Assembly (NCBI RefSeq): GCF_009651005.1
Contig: NZ_WHVW01000026.1
Span: forward strand, 1 to 46,566
Length of the DNA stretch: 46,566 nucleotides
Direction: 5' to 3'
Source: Sporosarcina obsidiansis
GTDB taxonomy: Bacteria > Bacillota > Bacilli > Bacillales_A > Planococcaceae
This document shows positions 31,403-39,761 of the stretch, one piece after another. The notes beneath the pieces are model-generated. The model was not told where the DNA came from. It searched no databases and saw nothing but the letters and a program-made list of their open reading frames with translations. Each line of letters starts with the position of its first letter. Positions within the stretch are counted from its first letter, which is position 1. A program made the translations under genes and the position numbers.

Positions 31403-32014
31403 TTACGTAAATGAGATCATCCGATCAGCCGGACTGCCAGGCTTAATGAGGTCTTGCAAATCTAGTAGCGGTATCGGGAAATATGGGAAACCGACATAGT
31501 GCGGTGATATCTCTACCTGTTGGAAATAGACGACGAGTGAGGTGTCTGCGATGTAGAAATCTTGATCTGGTCGAATTTGTTTGAACGGTTCTAGTACAGG
31601 AATGTCCCATAGTTGGATATGACGACGAACATATTCGGAAATTCGCTGAACGTACGGACTACCCGGCTTAAATAGATCCGGTAATGTATAACTTCTCCCT
31701 GTACGCGTATCAAATGTCAGGGATTTTGCGACGGTCATGCCATTTGCGCCGCCTGTGAAGGAATACACGGTCAGAATGATACTCAAAATCCCTCGTTGAT
31801 TATTTTTAATTTCATACTCGGCAACTAGTTCTACAAGATTTGATTCGTAATAATGTTGTTCAACGAGTAATTTATTCATTTCATCAAATAGCACCTGATT
31901 GAGCTGTTGCTGGATTTTCGGATTCTCTAATTGTGTAATAATCGGATAATAAATATTCACTTTCGGTTTTGTATTCGACACATGATAGGTTTGAATAACG
32001 GCAGGCGATTTCAT
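31403..32014 (-). CDS. DUF3298/DUF4163-domain protein, 203 aa
   Basis: The ATG at 32014 has GGAGAGG upstream and gives MKSPAVIQTYHVSNTKPKVN. The N-terminal DUF4163-like part (YYPIITQLENPKIQQQLNQV) precedes a DUF3298 domain (GILSIILTVYSFTGGANGMT, TFDTRTGRSYTLPDLFKPG, VYFQQVEISPHYVGFPYFPI). Related modules occur in PdaC and the anti-sigma factor RsiV, where the DUF3298 part binds lysozyme. This copy has no signal peptide or membrane anchor, so it appears cytoplasmic, and its role is unknown. Confidence 0.8.
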   Translation of the reverse strand: MKSPAVIQTYHVSNTKPKVNIYYPIITQLENPKIQQQLNQVLFDEMNKLLVEQHYYESNLVELVAEYEIKNNQRGILSIILTVYSFTGGANGMTVAKSLTFDTRTGRSYTLPDLFKPGSPYVQRISEYVRRHIQLWDIPVLEPFKQIRPDQDFYIADTSLVVYFQQVEISPHYVGFPYFPIPLLDLQDLIKPGSPADRMISFT

Positions 32015-32134
32015 GGATTCATCCTCTCCAAGACATTTGTCTACTATATGCAAGTCGCCCACGGAAAGTTTCTCGCTTTTTCCCTCGCCATATGGTAGGA
32101 TGGACACTCAATCATATGAGGATGTGAAGTAAAA

Positions 32135-32512
32135 TTGATTACGATTCAACTACCAAAACCAGCTGTGACGATCGTTCGCAGAAAACAGGAATTGACACCG
32201 GATACAACACCAATCAAGCCTATTTTTGGCTTCATTGATTTCCACGAGATTCCACGTGATAAAGGCGGTCTCCTTTTGTTTTATAACCAAAGTGATGAAC
32301 TGTTATTTGTCGGGAAAGCACGAAAATTGCGTCCACGTCTTAAAAAGCATTTTGAAGACCAAGTATCACCATTGCGCAACCACCGCGAAGAAGTAGCGAA
32401 AATAGCTGCTATCCTTGTGGAAGATCCTATGGAACGCGAGATTTACGAGACGTATGTAATTAATACGGAACGCGCGAAGTATAATACAGAAAAAGCGTTT
32501 TACAAAGACTGA
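32135..32512 (+). CDS. yurQ: GIY-YIG nuclease-domain protein (YurQ-like), 125 aa
   Basis: TTG start after GAGG. The GIY-YIG nuclease fold spans residues about 42-120: GGLLLFYNQSDELLFVGKAR corresponds to the two beta strands with Tyr and Gly positions, RPRLKKHF holds the catalytic Arg helix, and EREIYETYVINTERAKYN holds the metal-binding Glu and the 'kpkYN' ending. It resembles the N-terminal domain of UvrC without the rest, as in B. subtilis YurQ. Possible role in DNA repair. It is convergent with the YolD gene, sharing a terminator. Confidence 0.75.
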   Translation: MITIQLPKPAVTIVRRKQELTPDTTPIKPIFGFIDFHEIPRDKGGLLLFYNQSDELLFVGKARKLRPRLKKHFEDQVSPLRNHREEVAKIAAILVEDPMEREIYETYVINTERAKYNTEKAFYKD

Positions 32513-32513
32513 A

Positions 32514-32545
32514 GCTGTCTGCACCTGCAGACGGCTTTTATTTTT
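32514..32545. terminator. Convergent terminator between GIY-YIG and YolD genes
   Basis: GCTGTCTGCA / TGCAGACGGC stem followed by TTTTATTTTT on the plus strand. Confidence 0.75.
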
Positions 32546-32547
32546 GA

Positions 32548-32904
32548 CTAGATCCCCTCTATGTCTTTCCCTAGCTGCACATCCACTATATCGACGACAA
32601 GAATTTTTTCCGTACCGAAGGGATCACTCAGTATGATGACAGAGGCTTGAGGATCTAGTGCTTCGATAACTCCTTGATGAAAGAGAAATTCTCCATCATG
32701 CCATGTTTTTAACAAGAGCTCACATTTTCTTCGCCATCCATGTTCCAGTGTTTGTTGCATCTCTTGTAATTCCCAATCTGTCAGTTCAGGTCGCTGTGTG
32801 TACTGATCTTCCCGCTGCCACTCGCGCAGTCTCTCCAAATGCTCTGGCAACATCAAAGAAGTCCATTTGATATTCCCACGATCCCGATTCTGTTCCATAC
32901 TCAT
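32548..32904 (-). CDS. yolD: YolD-like protein, 118 aa
   Basis: The YolD family is recognised from DRGNIKWTSLMLPEHLERLREWQ at the N-terminus and a C-terminal Sm-like beta region (GVIEALDPQASVIILSD ... ILVVDIVDVQLG). YolD-like proteins are usually encoded next to Y-family polymerases of the UvrX/YqjW type and belong to the SOS response. Here no polymerase gene is adjacent. ATG start with AAAGGAG upstream. Two imperfect LexA/DinR-like boxes lie 15-50 nt upstream, consistent with damage induction. Confidence 0.85.
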   Translation of the reverse strand: MSMEQNRDRGNIKWTSLMLPEHLERLREWQREDQYTQRPELTDWELQEMQQTLEHGWRRKCELLLKTWHDGEFLFHQGVIEALDPQASVIILSDPFGTEKILVVDIVDVQLGKDIEGI

Positions 32905-32918
32905 TCTCCTTTACATAA

Positions 32919-32955
32919 CGTATGTATGTTCGCAATTATACAGAACATACATTCT
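32919..32955 (-). promoter_or_regulatory. Two imperfect LexA (DinR) boxes
   Basis: On the minus strand CGAACATACATACG (32919-32932), and on the plus strand AGAACATACATTCT (32942-32955). Compared with the Bacillus consensus CGAAC-N4-GTTCG each keeps one perfect half-site and a degenerate second half. They sit just upstream of the yolD ribosome site. From 32956 to 33188 I see only AT-rich sequence. Confidence 0.5.
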
Positions 32956-33188
32956 GAAAACAATGTAAAGAAAAACCATCGTATGGAAACGATGGTTTTA
33001 GACTATAGACAAACGTTAGAAACTATAAAGTCTGGTCACATTTTTTGTTTATTATAATCATATGATACTTAAGTTGTTTAGGGAGAAGGTGTGTCTCTAC
33101 GGGATAATATTCGCTAGTAAAAGTTAATCCTCATTGAATATCTTTTTTAGATGATCGAATTTTTCACAATAAACAATGAAATACACCA

Positions 33189-33314
33189 GTTGAACGTAGT
33201 GGAAGGCGGCGACTCCTGCGGGATTAGCTCGACAGGTGAGACCCCGCAGGAGCTAGCGACGAGGAGGCTCACCGCGAGCCCCGCAGAAAGCGTCCGCCTG
33301 TAACGTAGATCAAC
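33189..33314. repeat. GC-rich dispersed palindromic repeat, complete copy
   Basis: Begins GTTGAACGTAGTGGAAGGCGG and ends GTCCGCCTGTAACGTAGATC plus AAC, so the outer ends are imperfect inverted repeats. The interior has several complementary blocks (CTCCTGCGGG / CCCGCAGGAG; GAGGAGGCTCACC / GGTGAGACC). Same family as the core of the MITE-like element at 12.8-13.0 kb. It lies between the yolD and chemoreceptor genes and may act as a structured 3' region. Confidence 0.6.
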
Positions 33315-33347
33315 GGCATTCGACTCATTCTCCTTTTCTTTTCTCTG

Positions 33348-35060
33348 TTACGGCAAACGGAAAGATCCAACAAAATCTTCGAGTTTATGCGCCATTTGAT
33401 TTGTCTGATTCGAACGATCTGCAATTTCCTCAATACTTGCGGTTGTTTGCTGTGCAGCGGCCGCAATATTATTCGTCATATCTTCAATATCTCGTACCGA
33501 GTGCGTCAAATTCTCAATTAATTTCACCACTTCTGTTGACTTGACTGATTCAGAAGTCATTTGTCTGGAGATGATTTCAATTTCTTTGACCGTTTCCGCA
33601 ACTGCTGAAGAAATACTGCTCAATGATTGAGACGTAAGTCGAACCGTCTCTGTTCCTTTTGTAATATGCTTTGTATTTTCCGACGTGGAAGAAATTACTT
33701 GCTGAATTCGTTCGGAAATATCTTGAACTAATTTTTCTACTTCCAATACTTCTTGATTCGATTGCTCTGCCAACTTCCGTACTTCCTCGGCTACCACAGC
33801 AAACCCTTTGCCGTGTTCGCCAGCACGAGCGGCTTCAATTGATGCATTAAGGGCAAGCAAATTGGTTTGTGCCGCAATTCCTGCAATTGATCCGGTAATA
33901 TTTTGAATCTTTGTTGTAGACTCGACTAAGTTTTCAATTGTATCTCCAACTTCTTGCGATCCATTTCGAATCAATTCCATATCTCTGCTAATTTCATTGG
34001 CGCGCTGAGCACCTTCCATAGCAATTTTCATCGTTTCATTGGAATTCTCCAGCATGGAATCTGCATCTACTTTCGTATTGCGTAAATCGCTAGCCAAACC
34101 TGACAAGATGCTCGTCGCATTTTCAGCGGTAGTCGTTCCATCTGTCACAGCAGTTGCCACTTCTTCAATACTATTCGCCACCATCGAAACCGCTTCTCGC
34201 ATTTCGGACAATGAACCCGTTGTTTCTCCGGCATTTTCCGATAGTTGCTGAGACGTGGTGTTCATAGTGGAAATCATCTCTTGTAGATTTACCGTCATGC
34301 GGTTCAGCGTCCGTGCTAAGTCTCCTACTTCATCATTTGACTTGACCACAGTAGCATCCACTGCCAAATCTCCGTCTGCAATTTTCTTCGCTTGCTCGAT
34401 CAAGCTAGAGATCGGCTTCGTTTTACGACGTATAAGGAATCCTGTGCCGACGGAAGCCAGCAACATAGGAATTATACTGATCAAAATCCCATCACGCACG
34501 ACATCCCATGTACGTTCTTTTACAATATTGGCATCAAAATCAATGACACTGATCGCGACGATTTCCTTGCTCGTGTCATGATCTTTATGGATAGGTGCAT
34601 AGCCGGACAGTCGTTTCATTCCTCCGAACTCATAGGGCTCTGAATAGGTAGGATGAGCGTGTGTCAGCAAATCGTCTATCGCTTTCTTGTCCATTTGGAA
34701 AGCATCCCCTGGTTCAAAACCTTTGCTTTTCAAATTTTCATCCATCGCGATTACATTTCCATCTAAATCTAAAATATATTGAGTTTCAAAAATATTCTTA
34801 TGGTTCGTTGTCCAATTTAAACTATCACCGATCTCATTCCTCGTTTGAAGGTCACCAGCAAGTGCCTTTTCAATATCATCGGGTCGAATTAAACCGGTTG
34901 TGATATTGGCACAACCATACGCCTCAATTCCCGCAGCGTCATATAGTTTGTCATAAGCAGTTTTATATGTAGCAATGGATGTAATCGCTAGCATGACGAC
35001 TAAGATTCCCGCAATAATAGTTCCTAATTGAAATGTCAATGAATCTTTCAATTTCATCAA
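33348..35060 (-). CDS. Methyl-accepting chemotaxis protein, 570 aa
   Basis: Membrane chemoreceptor. TM1 about residues 12-34 ([19 protein letters not shown]), an extracellular Cache-like sensor (about 35-185, with [20 protein letters not shown] and [14 protein letters not shown]), TM2 about 190-210, and a HAMP linker ([20 protein letters not shown]). A long coiled-coil signalling domain has the conserved hairpin tip [18 protein letters not shown], which contacts CheA and CheW. No pentapeptide tether is present at the C-terminus. The start is the first or second of two adjacent possible starts. The ligand cannot be predicted. Single-gene unit. Confidence 0.92.
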   Translation of the reverse strand: MMKLKDSLTFQLGTIIAGILVVMLAITSIATYKTAYDKLYDAAGIEAYGCANITTGLIRPDDIEKALAGDLQTRNEIGDSLNWTTNHKNIFETQYILDLDGNVIAMDENLKSKGFEPGDAFQMDKKAIDDLLTHAHPTYSEPYEFGGMKRLSGYAPIHKDHDTSKEIVAISVIDFDANIVKERTWDVVRDGILISIIPMLLASVGTGFLIRRKTKPISSLIEQAKKIADGDLAVDATVVKSNDEVGDLARTLNRMTVNLQEMISTMNTTSQQLSENAGETTGSLSEMREAVSMVANSIEEVATAVTDGTTTAENATSILSGLASDLRNTKVDADSMLENSNETMKIAMEGAQRANEISRDMELIRNGSQEVGDTIENLVESTTKIQNITGSIAGIAAQTNLLALNASIEAARAGEHGKGFAVVAEEVRKLAEQSNQEVLEVEKLVQDISERIQQVISSTSENTKHITKGTETVRLTSQSLSSISSAVAETVKEIEIISRQMTSESVKSTEVVKLIENLTHSVRDIEDMTNNIAAAAQQTTASIEEIADRSNQTNQMAHKLEDFVGSFRLP

Positions 35061-35288
35061 ACCTTTTACCTACCCTTCTATTTAAACCGTCTAGTTCATT
35101 TGTTGTCTTTATCATACGCTATCAGACTCTATTTAAAAAGTAGAATTTAAAAGAACTCATTAGTTTTTAAAAAGAAGAAGTAAAGTTATTTGAAATTCGT
35201 CATAGAAATGTTACATTTGTTAAAATTGTTGTATGATAAATAATATATAGAAATAAAGTTTTACAGGAAGAGAGGCAGGTGTTTGATA

Positions 35289-35711
35289 ATGAAAGAACAA
35301 ACTATCTTTAATTTACTCCATGTAATGGATCAAGTTACGAACAAAATGCTCATCCGCTTTCAGCAAGAATCCGAGCTGTCATTGGGCATTTCACATATTT
35401 TAGTATTGCTAGAACTGCATAACGAAGGAGAACAGCGTCCATCTGATTTGGCGGAAGCCCTAGGTTATACGCCTGCTTCCCTCACCCATCTATCTACAAA
35501 GCTGATTCAAAACGAATATATTACGTTGCGACATGATGAAGAAGATCGCCGGACGAAATATTGGCAGATCACCCCCCTTGGCCTAGAAGTCTTAAATGAA
35601 GCCAAAAAGTATGGTCAAAAAGTGCGCACCGAACTATTTAGCCATCTATCTGAAACTGAACAAATGAGCTTGTTGAAAATTTATACCAAATTAAATGATA
35701 CATTCATCTAA
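35289..35711 (+). CDS. MarR family transcriptional regulator, 140 aa
   Basis: ATG 35289 or TTG 35283, both after GAGAGGCAGGTG. HTH: ELSLGISHILVLLELHNEG, RPSDLAEALGYTPASLTHLSTKL; wing DEEDRRTKYWQITPLGLEVL with the conserved DxRxxxxxLTxxG pattern; helical dimerisation ends on both sides. Its direct targets are unknown. It ends in a strong terminator and is convergent with an SDR gene remnant. If it once regulated that dehydrogenase, the target is now dead. Confidence 0.82.
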   Translation: MKEQTIFNLLHVMDQVTNKMLIRFQQESELSLGISHILVLLELHNEGEQRPSDLAEALGYTPASLTHLSTKLIQNEYITLRHDEEDRRTKYWQITPLGLEVLNEAKKYGQKVRTELFSHLSETEQMSLLKIYTKLNDTFI

Positions 35712-35716
35712 TATGA

Positions 35717-35762
35717 AAAAGGCGATTGCTGAAAGTTCTACCTTGCAGCAATCGCTTTTTTT
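35717..35762 (+). terminator. Terminator of the MarR gene
   Basis: AAAAGGCGATTGCTG pairs with CAGCAATCGCTTTTTT, 5 nt after the stop codon. Confidence 0.8.
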
Positions 35763-35799
35763 GTAGTATGTGTTGTCACAATAAATCGTTTGTATCGTC

Positions 35800-36114
35800 T
35801 TATCGTAATGTAATTGAACCGCCATCTACCATCAGCGTCTGCCCTGTCATATAATTTGCATCATGGCTTGCTAGGATCACCGAGTCGTCCTAAAGGATTC
35901 TTGCTTATCATCGCTGCATATGAATGAGGTCTGCTTGGATAAAAATTGATTGCGGAGAGATCGTTTGTAATTCTTCCATTGTCGTTTCGCCTGCTTGTTG
36001 ATTCAAATCGACAATGGCTATCGTCGCTCCTTCTTTAACGAATGCCTTGGCGATTCCTAAACCAATACCGCCAGCACCACCCGTAATGATCGCACTTTTG
36101 TTTTCTAACCTCAT
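35800..36114 (-). pseudogene. Short-chain dehydrogenase/reductase with internal deletion
   Basis: The 5' part from ATG 36114 (AAGGAG upstream) encodes the SDR Rossmann start RLENKSAIITGGAGGIGLG and IAIVDLNQQAG through FIQADL. The 3' part in another frame encodes NPLGRLGDPSKP, then NYMTGQTLMVDGGSITLR and a stop at 35800. Roughly 140 residues between them are missing, including the Ser and Tyr-x3-Lys active site. The protein cannot be functional. Confidence 0.8.
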
Positions 36115-36193
36115 AAATGCCATCTCCTTCACAAAATAGTTTAATAGTAAACAAAATTCACTGTAAACTAATTGAACCGTATAAAAACTTTAT

Positions 36194-37192
36194 TTAGATA
36201 GAAACTACAGTCTGTGGGATGGCAGCAGGTTTTCCAAATAAATATCCTTGAAACAATTGGTATCCTTTCTTTTTCAACCACTCAAAATCTGCTAGTTCTT
36301 CAATACCTTCTGCTAATGGAACCGAACCGATGGCTAGCGCTTTTTGTAAAAACTGCTCCGCCACCTTCTGTTTCTCTTTGTCTGACGCCACGCCTTGCAC
36401 GTACTTTATATCGAGCTTCATGTAATGAGGATGTAAAAAAGAGAGAACTTCCACTGTGTTGTACCCTTCCCCTACATCGTCAAGAGCATATTGGAAGCCT
36501 TTTGAGTGATAATAACTTAAAATCTTTTTTAAATGATCCATATCCTCTACTTTTTCAGACTCCACAACTTCGAAGATCAGCCGGTACGGATCAATATGTA
36601 ATTGGTTGGCCAATCGAATCGTTGACTGTAAACAAAATTCAGGCGAATAAATAGACGTAGGAACAAAGTTAATAAATGCTTTCTGAGTGATATGTTGAGC
36701 GTACCGAACAGCTGTCAAACGGCATACCCGATCTAGCGCATAGAGACGACCGCGGGCTCTCGCGGCGGAGAAGATTTCATTTGGATATATGACGCTTCCA
36801 TCTTTATGGTAGAAGCGTGCTAATAATTCATAGGCATAAATCTCTTGGTCAGGCGTAATGATCGGCTGATAATGACAGGTTAGTTGTTCATCTCGAATAA
36901 CCTGATCGATCCATTGCATTTCCACCACTTGCATGACTTCTGAAAAAGGTCTCCAATTGGTTTGATCTAATCGGAACTGAAGGGAATCCATTTCTGCTGC
37001 ATGATCCAAGCAAAAATCATATAACTCCTTGATCCCTTGTTCTTTGACTTTCCATACGAAATCTATTTGGGTTACGAGCATATTTGATCTATTTAAATGC
37101 TCTGTGATTGCTTGAATCAGCGCAGGTTGTCTGCAATTTTTAAATGATATTTCATACTCCATGTCTTGAATAATACATCCCTTACAATGCAT
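36194..37192 (-). CDS. EAL-domain c-di-GMP phosphodiesterase, 332 aa
   Basis: Residues about 95-330 form an EAL domain that hydrolyses c-di-GMP. Key motifs are preserved: the first metal-ligand Glu in YELLAR (E122), FINFVPTSIY (Asn), IFEVVES (Glu), the metal-binding Asp pair in YALDDVGEGYN, MKLDIKYV (Lys), and the loop AEGIEELADF with QGYLFGKP. The N-terminal 95 residues are specific; they start MHCKGC and include a third Cys (KNC), possibly a redox or metal-responsive site. ATG after GAAGGGGTG. Single gene; no GGDEF domain attached. Confidence 0.87.
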   Translation of the reverse strand: MHCKGCIIQDMEYEISFKNCRQPALIQAITEHLNRSNMLVTQIDFVWKVKEQGIKELYDFCLDHAAEMDSLQFRLDQTNWRPFSEVMQVVEMQWIDQVIRDEQLTCHYQPIITPDQEIYAYELLARFYHKDGSVIYPNEIFSAARARGRLYALDRVCRLTAVRYAQHITQKAFINFVPTSIYSPEFCLQSTIRLANQLHIDPYRLIFEVVESEKVEDMDHLKKILSYYHSKGFQYALDDVGEGYNTVEVLSFLHPHYMKLDIKYVQGVASDKEKQKVAEQFLQKALAIGSVPLAEGIEELADFEWLKKKGYQLFQGYLFGKPAAIPQTVVSI

Positions 37193-37413
37193 TCACTTCA
37201 CCCCTTCTATTTATATTTATTTGATCATAGCATGTTTTCGATCGTAATTTCACAGAATAAACCGAATAAGAGGAATAGCTAATTAGCAAGCCAGTGTTTA
37301 GATTCCTTTGGTTTGTGGAATGACAAGGGTATAGAACGTCTACCCTGTAACTAGATGACGGGAAACGTTCTGTTAGAAAAAGTTGATGTGTTTATCATGT
37401 GGAGGTGACGAGA

Positions 37414-37833
37414 TTGAAACTGCTCTTGTACATTAGTGCCATAGTCGCGGTGACGGCTTTAGTGGTCATTGCAATTGCTATTATTAAAACGGCCAAAACG
37501 GTCAAACAAGCGATGAAAGAAGTAACAGACACGATGAAACGTGTAGAAGTAAAAGTGGGCGGGATTACAGAGAAGACCGATCAGCTCATGAACCAGACGA
37601 ATCAGATCGCAGAAGATGCCAATGCAAAATTACAATCCGTTGATGGATTAGCGGCATCAGCGAAAGAACTCAGTGAGTCTACTGCTTACGTACAGCAATC
37701 ATTAACAAAAATGGCAGATCAGGTAGCGACTCCTCCTGGAAAGTATGCGAAATTGATGCAGCAAACAACGGTTTTATCTGAAGCTGCAGCACGCATGTAT
37801 TATGGAGCGAAGCAACAGAAAGGAAAGAGGTGA
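37414..37833 (+). CDS. DUF948-like membrane coiled-coil protein, 139 aa
   Basis: The TTG at 37414 is chosen because GGAGGTG stands 6 nt before it (an upstream GTG overlaps that site). N-terminal membrane helix (LLLYISAIVAVTALVVIAIAI), then a long amphipathic coiled coil (KTVKQAMKEVTDTMKRVEVKV ... DQLMNQTNQIAEDANAKL) and a short tail. This is the DUF948/YtxG-like design: a single anchor with a helical rod. Some relatives belong to the general stress response. It is the first gene of a pair with 37839, which it precedes by 5 nt. Another pair of the same design lies inverted at 40136-41071. Confidence 0.7.
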   Translation: MKLLLYISAIVAVTALVVIAIAIIKTAKTVKQAMKEVTDTMKRVEVKVGGITEKTDQLMNQTNQIAEDANAKLQSVDGLAASAKELSESTAYVQQSLTKMADQVATPPGKYAKLMQQTTVLSEAAARMYYGAKQQKGKR

Positions 37834-37838
37834 ACGTG

Positions 37839-38279
37839 ATGGATTGGGTACTAGGAATAGGTGTCTTGCTAATCGGTATTGCCCTTATTATTGTAGCTGT
37901 CGTGTTGATCAAGCCACTTGGAAAATTGACCGAAGTGTTGGAGAGCGTGAAAAAGACGACGGATACCCTGCCGTCAACGGTAGCAGATTTGACCGGTCAA
38001 ACAGAGCAAATCCTTCATACGAGTAATGAAACCATTAGCAATGTCAATAAACAAATTTCAGAAGTGACGCCTGTTTTCCAAATTGTTGGGGATGTAGGTG
38101 AAGCTTCACGTGAAGTAACGACGGCTGCATTAGATCGTTCGGTGAGATTTAAAGACCGCGTAGCAAATGCCAGCGATTTTGCGAAAGAGAAAGAGTACAA
38201 AGGTTTATATGGTTTAGTAACGATTGTATTTTATTTACTACAACAGCGTAAAGAGCTAAAAAAGTTGCAAAAGCTATAA
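37839..38279 (+). CDS. DUF948 family membrane coiled-coil protein, 146 aa
   Basis: Starts at ATG 37839 (AAGAGG upstream). The product MDWVLGIGVLLIGIALIIVAVV is one membrane helix, followed by a DUF948 rod: LTEVLESVKKTTDTLPSTVADL, QTEQILHTSNETISNVNKQI, SEVTPVFQIVGDVGEASREV. A second weak hydrophobic stretch (GLYGLVTIVFYLLQQ) sits near the C-terminus. It is clearly homologous to the gene at 40136-40630 (shared 'TPxFQxVGDxGE' motif). The pair probably acts together at the membrane; function unknown. Confidence 0.75.
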   Translation: MDWVLGIGVLLIGIALIIVAVVLIKPLGKLTEVLESVKKTTDTLPSTVADLTGQTEQILHTSNETISNVNKQISEVTPVFQIVGDVGEASREVTTAALDRSVRFKDRVANASDFAKEKEYKGLYGLVTIVFYLLQQRKELKKLQKL

Positions 38280-38418
38280 ACATAATTAAACCTGCATACC
38301 GTTGATCGACTTGCTTTGTAATAAAGAATAATTAAAAACACCTCACTAACCCTTGTTTTAAAGTAAATAAGAGGAATGAAGTTTTAGTTTTGTAAAAAGA
38401 ACAAATGAGTGTATCACT

Positions 38419-38473
38419 AAAAAAGTAACCATCTCATCTACTTAGCCAGATAGCGGAGGATGGTTACTTTTTT
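38419..38473. terminator. Bidirectional terminator overlapping a small ORF
   Basis: AAAAAAGTAACCATC and GATGGTTACTTTTTT form a 15-bp stem around an apical region of 25 nt. On the minus strand the left half of the stem is also the coding sequence for KKVTIL of the 37-aa ORF at 38438-38551. Confidence 0.75.
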
Positions 38474-38551
38474 CTGTTGATGAATTGCAATCATCATAAT
38501 GGCTGCTATAGCTGTAGCGAGGAACATTCCAAATAGGAATAACATATTCAT
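38438..38551 (-). CDS. Small hydrophobic peptide, possible type I toxin, 37 aa
   Basis: Reads MNMLFLFGMFLATAIAAIMM as one transmembrane helix, followed by a basic tail (HQQKK ... RYLAK). The last codons fall inside the transcript's own terminator hairpin, a layout known from the holin-like/TxpA-type and related type I toxin mRNAs of Firmicutes. The Shine-Dalgarno is poor (TTGGAC about 10 nt upstream), also common for such toxins. I did not find a convincing antisense RNA promoter. It could equally be a short unrelated membrane peptide. Confidence 0.45.
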   Translation of the reverse strand: MNMLFLFGMFLATAIAAIMMIAIHQQKKVTILRYLAK

Positions 38552-38632
38552 TACGTCGTATGTCCAACACACACTTTCTCAAACAATTATTCTATCTAAA
38601 ATAAAGGTATATTTGTTTTTTGCTTCAAGTCT

Positions 38633-38661
38633 TTGAGCCTATATTCCTATTGTGGTATATT
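38633..38661 (+). promoter_or_regulatory. Promoter of the Abi-family gene
   Basis: Minus-35 TTGAGC at 38633-38638, a 17-nt spacer, and an extended minus-10 (TGGTATATT) ending at 38661: a good sigma-A promoter. The predicted start of transcription near 38668 lies downstream of the GTG at 38652, so translation must begin later, at TTG 38697. Confidence 0.6.
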
Positions 38662-38696
38662 CAGTTCAAATAGATGAGAAAAAGAAGGTGAAAAAT

Positions 38697-39704
38697 TTGT
38701 CAAATAAGATACATAATACAAAGGAGTTCTTGTCACTAGAAGCTCAAATTAACCTATTAAAACGTAGAAATCTTATTATAAAAAACGAGGATTACGCTAA
38801 GAGACAACTACTAGAAAAAAATTATTTTGATTTAATCAATGGATTCGAGACATTAATGCTGAAAAATTCCCAAGGTGATAAGAAGGAGTATGAACATTTC
38901 TACTTCGAAGACTTCATCTTTCTTTACAATCTGGATAAAAAGATTAATATTGAGATCTTAAAGCTGTTAGACAAGTTAGAAACTCGATTAAAGACATCAA
39001 TGGCTTATCGTTTTTGCGAAAAAAATTTTTTAACACCAGCGGATGCTAAATGCTATATTGATATAAACAAGTATACCAATCCTCGATCAAACCATTTAAG
39101 TTTGCCGAGAGATATTGCTAAACCTCTGTATAGCCATGATTTATTTAAGAAGTATACAAAAAAATCGGTTGACTATGTAGAATTTTGCAAAAGTAAATAT
39201 GCTTTTTTATCAACCTATGACAACCCACCTTTTTGGATGACAATTAAAATTTTGTCATTTGGGTCTTTATTCAAATTACTTTTAGGGTATGAAAAAGATA
39301 TTTTCAAAGAAGTTATAAAAGATATGGGGATGGATTACAGAAACGACAAAGAAAAGCTTATCAATAGTATCCGGATTTTTATTGAATTAAGAAATACATG
39401 CGCACATTTCCAACTGGTGAATAGATTTAGAACACCAAAAAATCTTCGTATTGATAATGGATTGATTTTATCCTTAGGATTGAGAACAAAACTAAATGTT
39501 AATGGTTCACCTACTAATTATGAGCTTCGATTATATGACACCTTGCTTGTCCTATCACAATTCGAAAACGTTACGAACATCGGAAAGTTAATTCAACAAA
39601 GTTACAAAACATGTAATTCTAAAAGGCAACGGATCTTAATGAAACGATTATTAGGAAGAATGGGAAGAGAGAAACTTATCGATTGGCTAAAGTTAGGATA
39701 TTGA
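38697..39704 (+). CDS. Abi family (Abi_2/AbiD-AbiF-like) HEPN protein, 335 aa
   Basis: Abortive-infection type protein. TTG 38697 is chosen: AAGGTG lies 6 nt upstream and the promoter at 38633-38661 excludes the earlier GTG. The N-terminus (TKEFLSLEAQINLLKRRNLI followed by KNEDYAKRQLLEKNYFDLI) is the classic Abi_2 opening. Near residue 232 is the HEPN RNase motif R-N-T-C-A-H (R232, H237), within IELRNTCAHFQLVNRF. The family arrests phage infection by RNA cleavage or translation block, and many members are controlled by a small RNA. A structured, terminator-ended RNA lies 58 nt after the stop. The gene is AT-richer than its neighbours, which suggests horizontal transfer. Confidence 0.85.
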   Translation: MSNKIHNTKEFLSLEAQINLLKRRNLIIKNEDYAKRQLLEKNYFDLINGFETLMLKNSQGDKKEYEHFYFEDFIFLYNLDKKINIEILKLLDKLETRLKTSMAYRFCEKNFLTPADAKCYIDINKYTNPRSNHLSLPRDIAKPLYSHDLFKKYTKKSVDYVEFCKSKYAFLSTYDNPPFWMTIKILSFGSLFKLLLGYEKDIFKEVIKDMGMDYRNDKEKLINSIRIFIELRNTCAHFQLVNRFRTPKNLRIDNGLILSLGLRTKLNVNGSPTNYELRLYDTLLVLSQFENVTNIGKLIQQSYKTCNSKRQRILMKRLLGRMGREKLIDWLKLGY

Positions 39705-39761
39705 TAAAGTCTTTTATAGACTTTCTGTATTAATTATGATAAAGTATACATATAATATATC

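Noticed and set aside
39706..39724. Hairpin after the Abi stop codon as the gene's terminator
   Set aside because: The 7-bp A/T-rich stem has no T-run; the real terminator is at 39810-39837. It is kept only as part of the RNA-region description.
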